Assembly: GCA_040756415.1 (NCBI GenBank)
Contig: JBFLYZ010000014.1
Span: forward strand, 3,584-67,583
Length of the DNA stretch: 64,000 bases
Reading direction: 5' to 3'
From: JBFLYZ01 sp040756415
GTDB lineage: Bacteria; Bacteroidota; Bacteroidia; JADZBD01
The position numbers and the translations under genes are program-made. This document shows positions 48,323-57,564 of the stretch, piece by piece (the stretch's first letter is position 1; each line of letters starts with the position of its first letter). The notes beneath the pieces are model-generated. The model did no database searches, was not told where the DNA came from, and worked only from the letters and a program-made list of their open reading frames with translations.

Positions 48323-49401
48323 TCATTCGGCAATTAGTTTTCCTGAGCTTATGTTGCCTTTTTGATCGGTTAAGGTATAAAAGTATAAACCAGGACTCAG
48401 GTTTGCGGGCTGAATTGTGTTTTCTCCTGCTTTGAGTTTATAGCGTCCCAATTCTTTACCAAGCATATCATAAAGGATGAGTTCGGATTCAGCCTGTATC
48501 TCAACGATAAAATTTGAGGTAAAAGGATTGGGGAATACAGTTATGTTCATGTCAGCATGATCTTTTCTACCTACCGGAGGCGGCCCACTCAGGCATAATA
48601 TGCTGGTTTGCGGCTGCCAGGAGCCTACGGTAATAGTTATAGGAGAAGATGAAGCCACCCAGGCAGTATCAATGCCACCGGGGCCAATGGTCAATGTTGG
48701 AACAGCTATGCCTGGATTGGTATTCGTTTCATTGCAACCGCTTACGCCCACGGGATCTGTTTTTACGACCCATACATCGTAACCGCCCATTCCAAAGCTT
48801 TGCGACCCTCCCGACATTAGAAATCCACCATCATAGGCCCGGTAAATATAGGCGGCTTCATCGCTTGAATTCATAGGATTATTTTGAAGATCACCGTACA
48901 TTTTGGCCCACATCAGGTTGCCAGAACCATCGATTCGCATTAAAAACGAGCGTAAGCTGTTCTGGTATACATCGAAACCAACGGTATATCCTGTCACAAT
49001 ATAGCCAATCGCTCCAATCGCTTTCATGTCCATCGCCCATTCATAATCCGCGCCTCCATATGTTTTCGTCCATTGGACGTTTCCAGCGGCATCCAGTTTC
49101 ACCATCAGCAGATCAAATGAAGAAAACTGGGTAGATAAACCCGAAGTGCCCAATACAAGGAATCCTCCATCCGAAGCCTGTACTACATCAGCCGCCCATT
49201 CAATGGTGGTGGGCCGCCCCTTAAGAGAGGATTGGTCATATCATCCATTTGCAGAATATAGCCTCCATCAGAAGTAGGAACTACTTTCCCCCAGTCGTTA
49301 ACGCTGCTGCCATAGGTACGTTGAAAGCGGATAGGTTGAGCACAAATCCCTGAAAAGAGAACTAAGGTTAAAATTAATGGTAGAACTCTGCTCATGACCA
49401 T
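48323..49401 (-). pseudogene. Deletion/frameshift pseudogene of a secreted propeller-T9SS paralogue
   Basis: Two frames are parts of one gene homologous to the intact copies at 49420 and 51026. The 5' part (49183-49401) has a signal peptide and reads as far as MDDMTNPLLRG, then enters a wrong frame and stops. The continuation, in another frame (GRPTTIEWAADVVQASDGGF...), aligns with the paralogues after about residue 223 (LGGPTSIEYAADIVQATDGG). Relative to the 519-residue copy, about 160 residues (~480 bases, residues 62-222) are missing and the join is out of frame. The 3' part (48323-49153 and its upstream extension) still encodes the rest of the propeller and the T9SS sorting domain (VFPNPFTSNFIVEI). 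The product is presumably not made. Confidence 0.85.
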
Positions 49402-49419
49402 TTGAGATTCAGTATCAAA

Positions 49420-50973
49420 TTAATGTATAATCATTTTCCAGAAATACATTTGATTGCCTTCTGTCAGTTTGAGAATGTAAATCCCATTAGAGACATTTTG
49501 TATATCTATTTCTTCGAGCCCGGTGATTTCGGTCTGGTATATGATCTTTCCCAGGGAATTGTAAATCTCTAATTTCCCATTGTCCGCCTTTAAGCTGAAT
49601 ATGCCTGTGTTCGGGTTAGGATAAGGAGGTAAACTGCCAGCATTTGTATATTCATTTTGTCCGTTCAGCGAACCGTTGAGGCATAGGATGGTCTTGACTG
49701 GCATCCATGTCCCGATAGCTACCGTATGCGGACTACTCGTGTAATACACCACGCTATCGTATCCTCCCGAGCTCAGGCTTAATGAAGGAAGAGTGACTGC
49801 AGGATTATTTACAATTTCGTTGCAGCCGCTTGTGCCGATAGGGTCGGTTTTGACAAGCCAGACATCTCTCGATCCGCTTCCAAAGCTTTCTGTAGTACCT
49901 GACATAAGGAAACCGCCATCATTCGTATAAGCCACATAGGCGGCCTCATCATACGAGTTTATAGGATTGGTAGCAAAATCCCCATACATCTTTGTCCAGA
50001 CGGGTGTTCCTGAGCCGTCCGTCCGCATCAAAAATGAGCGGTTGCTATTCTGTTGCGGTCCTTCAAAACCTATAGTATAGCCGGTAACGATATATCCTAT
50101 GGCCCCGGTCACTTTGAGATCTATTCCCTGTTCATAATCCGATCCTCCATAATTTTTTGCCCATTGTAAATTGCCCGATCCGTCAGTTTTAATCAGCATC
50201 AGGTCGTAGGTCTGTGGCTGGTTGGATAAACCTGTATTGGCCAGTACCAGGTAACCTCCATCAGTTGTCTGAACGACTTTGGCCGGGTTTTCCAAAGTCG
50301 ATGGGCGTCCGAATACTTTTATCCACTGTACGTTACCGGCCGGATCAGTTTTTACCAGCCGCAGGTCGCGATCAAGCGGCCCGCCCGAGGCATACTGCAT
50401 GGTCAGATCAAGGATAATATAGCCGCTGTCCGCAGTTTGCTGACCATATCCTGAACAGCAGCCGCCATTATAGATCTTAGACCATTGGATATTGCCCGAA
50501 GAATCCGTTTTAATAAAATTTGTGCCTACTGCAGCATACCCACCGTCCAGTGTTTTGACAATATTGAAGCTGCTGAATAAGTTGCGCTTTACCCATACGG
50601 TATCTCCTCCGCTGTCGATCCTTATCCACACCGGCACGGGATTCGGGCTCAGTGCATCCAGGCTTCCTGCAACCAAAAATCCTCCGTTATGGGCTTCTAT
50701 CACCCTTATCCAGGCATCATCTGTATTTGCCGGGTTTCCGTAGGTTTTTGACCAGGTGATATTCCCTATCGAATCTAATTTAACGATGGAAATATCCCTT
50801 TGCGAAGGGTTTGTTCCATCGTTCATGATAATGATATATCCTCCGTCAGAGGTGGGCGCAGCTTTGCCCCAATCACTGCCGGTGGTGCCGTAGGTAATTT
50901 GGAATTTGTTTACTTGGGAATAGGTAGTTAGCGACAACCCTAAAACAGGTAAAAAAAGGAAAAACCTTTTCAT
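49420..50973 (-). CDS. Secreted delta-60/propeller repeat protein with T9SS type A sorting domain, paralogue B
   Basis: 517 residues with signal peptide MKRFFLFLPVLGLSLTTYSQ. Eight to ten repeats of the form DGGYIIIMNDGTNPSQRDIS, IVKLDSIGNITWSKTYGNPA and QTTDGGYLVLANTGLSNQPQ are typical of Bacteroidota 'T9SS-anchored' propeller proteins (delta-60-like repeats), with Trp and Tyr at fixed positions. The sorting domain (YPNPNTGIFSLKADNGKLEI) ends the chain. The function is not known; such proteins are probably surface-exposed and non-enzymatic. It lies between the pseudogene copy and paralogue A. Confidence 0.87.
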   Translation of the reverse strand: MKRFFLFLPVLGLSLTTYSQVNKFQITYGTTGSDWGKAAPTSDGGYIIIMNDGTNPSQRDISIVKLDSIGNITWSKTYGNPANTDDAWIRVIEAHNGGFLVAGSLDALSPNPVPVWIRIDSGGDTVWVKRNLFSSFNIVKTLDGGYAAVGTNFIKTDSSGNIQWSKIYNGGCCSGYGQQTADSGYIILDLTMQYASGGPLDRDLRLVKTDPAGNVQWIKVFGRPSTLENPAKVVQTTDGGYLVLANTGLSNQPQTYDLMLIKTDGSGNLQWAKNYGGSDYEQGIDLKVTGAIGYIVTGYTIGFEGPQQNSNRSFLMRTDGSGTPVWTKMYGDFATNPINSYDEAAYVAYTNDGGFLMSGTTESFGSGSRDVWLVKTDPIGTSGCNEIVNNPAVTLPSLSLSSGGYDSVVYYTSSPHTVAIGTWMPVKTILCLNGSLNGQNEYTNAGSLPPYPNPNTGIFSLKADNGKLEIYNSLGKIIYQTEITGLEEIDIQNVSNGIYILKLTEGNQMYFWKMIIH

Positions 50974-51025
50974 GTTTTTAAGGTTTATTTAAAGTAGCTT
51001 TTAATAGCCGAGCATTCGGTTCGCC

Positions 51026-52585
51026 TTATTCAGCGATCAGCTTTCCCGAACTGATCGTGCCGTTTTCACTTACGACTCTGTAAAAATACAATCCGGCCTC
51101 CAGTTTGTCAGGCCTAATCGTGTTTTCACCAACATCCAATTTCCAGCGACCTTGCTCCTTTCCCAACATATCGTATAAAGCGAGTTCGGCCCCAGTCTTA
51201 GCTTTAATGGTAAAGGTCGAGCTAAACGGGTTAGGGTAAATAGCAATATCCGTTCTATTATTATCCTCAACTCCTACCGGGGGCGGCCCGCTCAGGCATA
51301 ATATGCTGGTTTGCGGCTGCCAGGAGCCTATTGCCACCGTGACCGGGGAAGAAGCAGCCGGAACTGCTATAGATGTACCACCTGTTCCGATGACCAATAC
51401 AGGATTTGTAACGGTAGGATTGGTATTCGCTTCATTACAGCCGCTTACTCCCAAGGGATCCGTTTTAATAAGCCATGTATCATAACCACCTGCTCCAAAG
51501 TTTTGTGTGGCTCCAGACATTAAAAAACCGCCATCACTTGCGTTATAGATATAGGCTGCTTCATCAGATGAATTCATAGGGTTATTTTGGATATCGCCAT
51601 ACATCTTAGACCACAAGGGGTTCCCCGATCCGTCAATTCGTAGTAGAAATGAGCGAAAGCTATTTTGTAATGATTCGAATCCACTGGTATAGCCTGTTAT
51701 AATGTATCCTATGGCTCCTGTTACACTCACATCCACCGCCCAGTCTCCATTAGCGCCACCATACGTTTTTATCCACTGAACATTTCCAGAAGGATCGAGC
51801 TTTATGGCAATTATATCCCAGCTCCCAGCTCCATAACCATTACTGTAACCGAGTGCAAGGTAGCCTCCGTCTGTCGCCTGAACAATATCAGCCGCATATT
51901 CTATAGATGTTGGCCCGCCCAGCACTTTTGTCCACTGCACATTACCGTTCGAATCCGCCTTTATTATGTAAAAATCCTGATCACCTGAGCCCCCGGATGA
52001 AAATTGGACGGTTTCACCTAAAATGATGTAGCCTTTATCAGCACAATAGCCACCATACGAGGGACCGCTTGCACCCGTATAGGTCTTGAACCACTGAATA
52101 TTGCCAAATGAATCGGTTTTCATGAGATTGAAACTTACTTCAGCGTAGCCGCCATCGACTGTCTTTGTGAGATTATGCCCTCCCAGGCCTTTTTTGACCC
52201 AGAGTGTGTCTCCATAACTGTCTGTTCTGATCCAAACACTGATGGGGGTTCCCGTATTTACATTTAAAACTCCCGAAACCAGATATCCTCCATTATATGC
52301 CTCTATGGCATAATTCCATGAATCATCGGTAGCTGAAGTGTTTGCGTAGGTCTTCTTCCACACTATATTCCCTACAGAGTCGAGTTTCATCAAGGCAATA
52401 TCTCTTAGGGATGGATTTGTCACATCGTCCATAAGCATGATATAACCTCCATCTGAAACCGGTCTGGCCAATCCCCAATCGTTAGTTGTAGAACCATAAG
52501 TGCGCTGGAAACGGATAGGCTGAGCGGCAAGCCCTATAGAAATGACGAGGGTTGAAAGAAATAAGATAGTTTTATGGGTTTTCAT
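51026..52585 (-). CDS. Secreted delta-60/propeller repeat protein with T9SS type A sorting domain, paralogue A
   Basis: 519 residues with signal peptide MKTHKTILFLSTLVISIGLA. It is built from the same repeats as its neighbour (DGGYIMLMDDVTNPSLRDIA; IKLDPSGNVQWIKTYGGANG; ASDGGFLMSGATQNFGAGGY) and ends in a T9SS sorting domain (IYPNPFSSTFTIKAKTGAEL ... LEAGLYFYRV). It is the upstream member of the tandem family and the closest relative of the pseudogene, including the C-terminal SGPPPVG linker. The signal and CTD show it is exported to the surface. Confidence 0.87.
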   Translation of the reverse strand: MKTHKTILFLSTLVISIGLAAQPIRFQRTYGSTTNDWGLARPVSDGGYIMLMDDVTNPSLRDIALMKLDSVGNIVWKKTYANTSATDDSWNYAIEAYNGGYLVSGVLNVNTGTPISVWIRTDSYGDTLWVKKGLGGHNLTKTVDGGYAEVSFNLMKTDSFGNIQWFKTYTGASGPSYGGYCADKGYIILGETVQFSSGGSGDQDFYIIKADSNGNVQWTKVLGGPTSIEYAADIVQATDGGYLALGYSNGYGAGSWDIIAIKLDPSGNVQWIKTYGGANGDWAVDVSVTGAIGYIITGYTSGFESLQNSFRSFLLRIDGSGNPLWSKMYGDIQNNPMNSSDEAAYIYNASDGGFLMSGATQNFGAGGYDTWLIKTDPLGVSGCNEANTNPTVTNPVLVIGTGGTSIAVPAASSPVTVAIGSWQPQTSILCLSGPPPVGVEDNNRTDIAIYPNPFSSTFTIKAKTGAELALYDMLGKEQGRWKLDVGENTIRPDKLEAGLYFYRVVSENGTISSGKLIAE

Positions 52586-52735
52586 AAACTAAATGGAGTC
52601 TTTCCTTCAAAAAGAACTAAGATGGTTATTAGGTAAATTTAAATTAAAATCTGAAGTCCTGCAAATTTGACTATACCAATGGCTGAAGGAAAAGGCTCCT
52701 GCAAGGATTCTGCGAACAAAAACGGAGATATACGC
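52586..52735. other. Intergenic stretch without a recognised gene
   Basis: AT-rich sequence upstream of paralogue A (about 150 bases). No promoter element of the TAnnTTTG type is convincing on the minus strand. Nothing else is recognised. Confidence 0.4.
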
Positions 52736-52907
52736 TTATCGTAACTTCTCCGCATAGTTCTCCCTTACGTATTGGCTGATATAGGCCGATAATCCCCGGC
52801 CCGCAAGGGCCAGGCGCTTCATAGCCCCTACGTGCTTTTTGCCGATCATCCCCGGTCTCATAAGCTGCTGCACCGGAGTTGCCGCTGAGGTTCTTATATC
52901 GTTTCAT
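52736..52907 (-). pseudogene. Broken KTSC-like small gene (internal deletion and frameshift)
   Basis: From the ATG at 52907 the frame reads MKRYKNLSGNSGAAAYETGDD, which resembles the start of KTSC-type proteins (SGNSGVxAYExGDDFI). The reading frame then shifts and continues as GKKHVGAMKRLALAGRGLSA followed by YISQYVRENYAEKLR and a stop at 52736-52738, which resembles the end of the same family. The middle, about 20 residues that should contain the KTSC signature strands, is missing. I infer a deletion of roughly 60 bases with a frameshift. Confidence 0.55.
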
Positions 52908-52912
52908 AAAAT

Positions 52913-52947
52913 GAAAAGCCCATCCGCCTGGGGCGTACGGGCTTTTC
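52913..52947 (-). terminator. Terminator-like hairpin after the TerB-ABCG transporter
   Basis: GAAAAGCCC (52913-52921) pairs with GGGCTTTTC (52939-52947), with an inner CGCC/GGCG pair. It lies 19 bases after the stop codon of the minus-strand transporter gene. Confidence 0.6.
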
Positions 52948-52965
52948 TTATCGTTAGAGTTCCGC

Positions 52966-55900
52966 TTACGGGCCTTTCTTCGCAAAGCGGGAGAAGAGGT
53001 TCTCGATACCGTCAAGCAGCTTCTTGAGCAGATCGTAATAGAGCGTAACGGCCAGGGTCAGCGACATGAGCCAGATCACCGACAGGTTCACCCAATAGGT
53101 GTCGTAATAGCGGCCGAACACTTTTTTGCGCGGTGCGTAGAAATGCGATTTGAAATTCTCATCCGGGTCGAGGTACACCGGGTCCGCGCGCTGGATGAGC
53201 TGCCCGTCCTTCTCAATGATCTTATCCAGCTCGGTAGCGTTCTTCACCAGGTCGGAAAGGCTCTCGTTCTGGTAATCGTTCTTCATTTTCAGGAAGGCCT
53301 CCTTGTCGGCATCGCTGCGGTTGAGGTCGCCTATCTTTTTATCTTTCGCGTTGGCGTTGTCGTTGTATACCTTGATATAGTACTGGTTCAGGCGGGTCAG
53401 GTAATCGCGCGCGGCCTGGGCTACCTCGGGCGTAAAGGAAGCCAGCGTAAGCTTATCCGCCATGCCGAACTTGATCTTGGGCATGCGCTTTACCTCCTTG
53501 CTGATCTCGTTCTTCAGCAGTTGCAGGTCGGCCGTGAGCTCGTCTTTGAGCTTGGCATCGCCCATGTCGCTCTCGCAGCGGTCGATCTTGGCGCGCAGCT
53601 TGGGGATCCAGAAGTTCTTCTTGAAATCGGCATAGCTTGCCCGCTTGTCAAAATCGTAAAACATCTTCTCGAACTTATTCGACTTGAACTGGTTCACCGC
53701 CAGCGCCTCAAAGGCCCAGCGCGATGCCATCACCTCGCCCGCTATGGGAACGTTCTTTTGCGAAGTGAGCACGGGGTTCAGCTTTTCGAACTTCACGATC
53801 ACACCGCTGAGCAGGAGCTGCGGAATGAGCAGGAAAGGGATAAGGATGTAAATCGTGACAGCGGAGTTAAAGCTGGCCGATATGTTCAGCCCGAGCATAT
53901 TGGCGAAGCAGGCCGTGCTGAACAGCACGAACCAGTAATCGAACCACATGCCGCGTATGTCGAGTATCCAGTTGCCGATAAGCACAAAGGTCATGGCCTG
54001 TATGGCAGAAAGGGTGAACAGGATGGTGATCTTCGAGAAGAGGTAGCTGATGCGGCTCAGGTTGAGGAACGACTCGCGCTTCTGTATCTTGCGGTCGCGT
54101 ATGATCTCCTCCGCGCTCACCGTAAGGCCGATGAAGAGGGCCACCACCACGGCCATAAAGAGGTAGGCGGTAAGGTTGGAGTTCTCGCGGAATACGTAAC
54201 CGATCTTGTTGCTCTCGTCCGTATTGTAATATTTCACCAGGTAGGCCAGGATGAAGGCGAGCAGGGGAGCCTCCAGCAGGTTGATCACCAGGTATTGCGT
54301 ATTGGTGAGCTTGGACTTCACATCGCGCGTGGCGTAGATCATGAACTGCTTGATGCGGTTCGGTATCCTGAAGGTGCTGGCCGGTATCTCGGTATGCGAA
54401 GAGATAGGCTCGATCTTGGACTCGATCTGCATGCGGTAATGCTCGTTCCATTCCGCGGGCGACATCTTGCGGTTGGGAGTAAGGTTGCCGTATTCGTCCA
54501 GTACCTTGCTCTCGATGATGTTGAATATCTGCTCGGGGTTCACGTTACCGCATTCGGGGCATTCGCTCAGGTCGGCATTGGCATGGTTGACCAGCCTCTT
54601 GAAGTAGATCACCCCATCCACCGGGTTGCCGTAGTAGATAGGGTATCCGCCCACATCGAGTATGATGAGCTTGTCGAACATTTTGAAGATCTCTGAAGAG
54701 GGCTGGTGGATGACCACGAACACCAGCTTGCCTTTCAGCGCAAGCTCCTTCAGCAGGTCCATGATGTTTTCAGAGTCGCGCGATGAAAGCCCCGATGTAG
54801 GCTCGTCAACGAACATGACGTTGGGTTCGCGTATCAGCTCCAGGCCTATGTTCAGGCGCTTGCGCTGCCCGCCCGAAATGGTCTTGTTGAGGGGGTTGCC
54901 CACCTTCAGGTCTTTCTTCTCGTACAGGCCCAGGTCCATCAGCACCTTATCGACCATCTCCTTGATCTTGCTGTCGGGCAGGTTGCCGAAGCAGAGCTTG
55001 GCGTTATAGAACAGGTTCTGGAATACGGTCAGCTCTTCGATCAGCAGGTCGTCCTGCGATACGTGGCCGATCACGCCCTCTATCTTCTTGCTTTCCGTAT
55101 GGATGTTGATGCCGTTGATGTACACGCCACCGCCACTGGGCGTCTCCATGCCGTTGAGCACGTTGAGCAGGGTGGATTTTCCTGCTCCCGAGCCACCCAT
55201 GATTCCGATAAGCTTGCCCGATTCCTCGCGGATGTTCACATTGCGGAGCCCCAGGTTGCCGTTCTTGAACTTGTAATCCAGGTTACGGGCCTCGAACGAT
55301 ATCTTGGAGCTGGACTCATCGCTCAGGAACTTGCCGATGATGTCGGAATAATAGATGGGAGCGACCTTGGAGCTGCGTATGGAAGAACCCTCGGTAAGGA
55401 TGTACACTTTGCCCTGGCTGAGGATCTGCCCGTTCATGTACAGGTCGCTGTTGCCGAAATAAAGCACGGCATAGAGGTTCACGCTCTGTATCCAGAGCAC
55501 GCGCACCTCCCCGTTGATGTTCTCGGAAAAGATATGGCGGGCCTCTTTGTAGCGGTCCTCGCGGTTGCTGTCGATGATCAGGATCTGGGGCTGGTCGGGC
55601 ACCTCGGTGGCGCTGTTCTGCACGAAGGCCATGCAGCGCTTGAATTCACCCTCTTCAATGTTAAAGGTCTCGGCCACGGTGGCCACGAACTCGAGCTCCT
55701 GCTCGGATATCTCGTTGCTGGAGTGGATGAACTCGAGGAGACGGATCAGTACTACCAGCTTTTGTTTCTGCGCCAGCTCGGAATTGATCTGCGTGCATAT
55801 CTTCAGCACTTTTACCGAGTTCAGCGAGGTGCGCTTCTGGGTGCCGTCCTTTTTCTTGGTAACCTGGTGGTGGGCGTCAAGGAACTCATCGAACAGCTTA

Positions 55901-56040
55901 AGGTACTGCTCGGTCAGCTCCTGGTTCAGCAGGCCTTTCAAAAACGACTGCACAATGGCCCGGCTGCTGCTGGTCACGCCATCCACCTTGGCGATGATAG
56001 CGAAAAGCTGCATCAGGGCTTTCAGAATCCGCTCACTCAT
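52966..56040 (-). CDS. TerB-ABC-2 fusion transporter (ABCG/WHITE-type half transporter)
   Basis: 1024 residues with an unusual order. Residues 1-140 are a helical TerB-like domain (LMQLFAIIAKVDGVTSSSRA; LLEFIHSSNEISEQELEFVA). About 150-235 is a beta-rich module (RVLWIQSVNLYAVLYFGNSD; KVYILTEGSSIRSSKVAPIY), perhaps FHA-like. The ABC ATPase spans about 250-500: Walker A GGSGAGKST (282-290), signature ISGGQRKRLN (about 388-397), Walker B VMFVDEPTSG (409-418), as in ABCG proteins. A CPECGNVNP pair follows the ATPase. Membrane domains begin at about 565, with a ~210-residue region between the later helices predicted to lie outside. The start has a good Shine-Dalgarno (AGGAG). FHA-linked ABCG proteins are known in actinobacteria; the TerB addition is less usual. 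The substrate is unknown. Confidence 0.87.
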   Translation of the reverse strand: MSERILKALMQLFAIIAKVDGVTSSSRAIVQSFLKGLLNQELTEQYLKLFDEFLDAHHQVTKKKDGTQKRTSLNSVKVLKICTQINSELAQKQKLVVLIRLLEFIHSSNEISEQELEFVATVAETFNIEEGEFKRCMAFVQNSATEVPDQPQILIIDSNREDRYKEARHIFSENINGEVRVLWIQSVNLYAVLYFGNSDLYMNGQILSQGKVYILTEGSSIRSSKVAPIYYSDIIGKFLSDESSSKISFEARNLDYKFKNGNLGLRNVNIREESGKLIGIMGGSGAGKSTLLNVLNGMETPSGGGVYINGINIHTESKKIEGVIGHVSQDDLLIEELTVFQNLFYNAKLCFGNLPDSKIKEMVDKVLMDLGLYEKKDLKVGNPLNKTISGGQRKRLNIGLELIREPNVMFVDEPTSGLSSRDSENIMDLLKELALKGKLVFVVIHQPSSEIFKMFDKLIILDVGGYPIYYGNPVDGVIYFKRLVNHANADLSECPECGNVNPEQIFNIIESKVLDEYGNLTPNRKMSPAEWNEHYRMQIESKIEPISSHTEIPASTFRIPNRIKQFMIYATRDVKSKLTNTQYLVINLLEAPLLAFILAYLVKYYNTDESNKIGYVFRENSNLTAYLFMAVVVALFIGLTVSAEEIIRDRKIQKRESFLNLSRISYLFSKITILFTLSAIQAMTFVLIGNWILDIRGMWFDYWFVLFSTACFANMLGLNISASFNSAVTIYILIPFLLIPQLLLSGVIVKFEKLNPVLTSQKNVPIAGEVMASRWAFEALAVNQFKSNKFEKMFYDFDKRASYADFKKNFWIPKLRAKIDRCESDMGDAKLKDELTADLQLLKNEISKEVKRMPKIKFGMADKLTLASFTPEVAQAARDYLTRLNQYYIKVYNDNANAKDKKIGDLNRSDADKEAFLKMKNDYQNESLSDLVKNATELDKIIEKDGQLIQRADPVYLDPDENFKSHFYAPRKKVFGRYYDTYWVNLSVIWLMSLTLAVTLYYDLLKKLLDGIENLFSRFAKKGP

Positions 56041-56072
56041 ATACTCCTGGTCATTTTATTTTCCTGACAAAA

Positions 56073-56099
56073 AAAGACATTAATCGGGTTAATGTCTTT
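56073..56099 (-). terminator. Terminator after the 56124 secreted protein gene
   Basis: AAAGACATTAA pairs perfectly with TTAATGTCTTT around TCGGG; on the minus strand it ends in a run of T. Confidence 0.82.
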
Positions 56100-56123
56100 C
56101 TTTGTTCGTGTATTCTTTCCGGC

Positions 56124-56555
56124 TTATTGTTTAAACCCGATCAGCAATACCGCGCAGCCCGACTGAGCCGTTTCCTGGTTCAGCGTGGCCTCGATGGTGC
56201 AATCTAGGGTGGATGTGATCTTGAAATCCCAATACGGGGCGTTCTTGTAGTCCTTGCTGCTGAACAGCACGTTCCCGTCCTGGTCGCGTATGGTGAAGAT
56301 GAGGTTGCCGTCCGTCATTCCCGAGCAGGCGCAGATGCGGTAGGTGGTTCCGCCATAGAACGTGGTGCGGAACTCGGCCGTTTGGTCGTTGACCAGCAGG
56401 GTGCGGTACACTTGTCCGTCAGAAACGTAGGTGGTGGAAAGGTGTTTTGCGCACAGGCTGGCGATGCTGTCGCATATCTGGGCCCTGCTTTGCGCAGCGA
56501 AAGTGAGAGCGATCGCGGTCAGGATGATGGTAAGGTATCGTTTTGATATGGCCAT
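56124..56555 (-). CDS. Small secreted protein, unknown function
   Basis: 143 residues with signal peptide YLTIILTAIALTFAAQSRAQ (about 7-26). The mature part has six Cys (ICDSIASLCAKHLS; TYRICACSGM; STLDCTIEAT; TAQSGCAVLL) and a beta-rich middle (LIFTIRDQDGNVLFSSKDYK, NAPYWDFKITS) that suggests a small jelly-roll or immunoglobulin-like domain. No family is recognised. It has its own terminator. The lipoprotein gene just upstream (26-base gap) may be co-transcribed. Confidence 0.7.
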   Translation of the reverse strand: MAISKRYLTIILTAIALTFAAQSRAQICDSIASLCAKHLSTTYVSDGQVYRTLLVNDQTAEFRTTFYGGTTYRICACSGMTDGNLIFTIRDQDGNVLFSSKDYKNAPYWDFKITSTLDCTIEATLNQETAQSGCAVLLIGFKQ

Positions 56556-56581
56556 AAAAAGCTTTTGTTTTTGTTCTGTTA

Positions 56582-57469
56582 TTATCCTACTACGAGCTGG
56601 CGAAGGTTAGCGATCTTGTCGGTAATGGCCTTGAGCTGCTCGGGCGTGATCTTCACTTCCGTACGGCTGGTGATCGTAGTGGTCTTTTTACCCTCGTCTG
56701 TCTCCGGTTTTTCGTAAACGTATTTGTACTCGATGCCTTCGTAATCGGCCTGCAGGGACTTGAGCTGCGAGATCAGCTCGGCATATTCTTCCTGGCCGGC
56801 ATAGGTTTCCATCAGCCCTACCAGGCTGGTGAGCGTGGTCTTCTGCTCGGCAATGCGGTTGATGATATCCTGGTTGCCCTTGGCGGTCTGGCAGGCGAAA
56901 TGCAATGCCTCGATCCATCCGCCCGCGATAATAAGGGCGCTGATATCGTTACGGTCGTTGTTCTGCAGGAACTGGTCACTGGCGCGGTAGGCGCTGGAAA
57001 CAAGCGCAAGCATGGAATCTTTTTTGCCTATGTTGGCCTGGAAACGCGAGATAAGCGATTTGTCAAAGGCATCGCTCACGTCCAGCATCTCGGCCAGCTT
57101 CTGCGTGGCGATAAAATACTGCATGGCATCCCCGTTCTGCTCGTACATGGTCAGGTAGCCCAGGTCGCATCCGTACACCCCCAGGTTCAGGGCCATCTGG
57201 TACTTGGTAGAGTAATTGGTGGAATTATCTGAAGGGTTGAGAATGGTCTTATCAAAAGGAACCCCGGTCTTTTTGATGAGCACCGCGGTCTGTATGGGTG
57301 AGGGTATGCTGAATATCTTACCCCGTACCTTTACGTTGATGTTGGCGTTGCTGTCGATCTTGGTGGTATCGTCACCATTATTGCCGTTCTCATCAGGCCC
57401 GCAGCTTACCATGAGGGAAGCAGCGGCAACAACAGCGGTAAATAACAGCGCAGTACGTTTGAAAATCAT
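56582..57469 (-). CDS. Lipoprotein, mostly helical, unknown function
   Basis: 295 residues with a lipoprotein signal (RTALLFTAVVAAASLMVSC, lipidated Cys at about 23), followed by an Asp/Asn-rich linker. The rest is predominantly helical (KYQMALNLGVYGCDLGYLTM; FDKSLISRFQANIGKKDSML; IIAGGWIEALHFACQTAKGN; LISQLKSLQADYEGIEYKYV) with a Lys/Thr-rich C-terminal stretch. Similar lipoproteins are common in Bacteroidota genomes as far as I recall, without an established function. A TATTTTTG box (57532-57539, minus strand) lies upstream. Confidence 0.72.
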   Translation of the reverse strand: MIFKRTALLFTAVVAAASLMVSCGPDENGNNGDDTTKIDSNANINVKVRGKIFSIPSPIQTAVLIKKTGVPFDKTILNPSDNSTNYSTKYQMALNLGVYGCDLGYLTMYEQNGDAMQYFIATQKLAEMLDVSDAFDKSLISRFQANIGKKDSMLALVSSAYRASDQFLQNNDRNDISALIIAGGWIEALHFACQTAKGNQDIINRIAEQKTTLTSLVGLMETYAGQEEYAELISQLKSLQADYEGIEYKYVYEKPETDEGKKTTTITSRTEVKITPEQLKAITDKIANLRQLVVG

Positions 57470-57531
57470 AGGGTTCTGGTTACTTAGGTTTAAGAAATAC
57501 GTTGCAAGTAATGAATTTTTAGTTGAAAGGC

Positions 57532-57539
57532 CAAAAATA
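57532..57539 (-). promoter_or_regulatory. -7 box (TATTTTTG, minus strand) for the 56582 lipoprotein
   Basis: Exact match to the consensus, about 63 bases before the ATG at 57469. Confidence 0.45.
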
Positions 57540-57564
57540 ATACTTTATCCGGTAAAACAAGCAA

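Noticed and set aside
52671..53015. A 114-codon minus-strand ORF between the propeller cluster and the TerB-ABCG gene
   Set aside because: It overlaps the end of the transporter gene and merges the two broken frames of the KTSC-like remnant; not a real gene.
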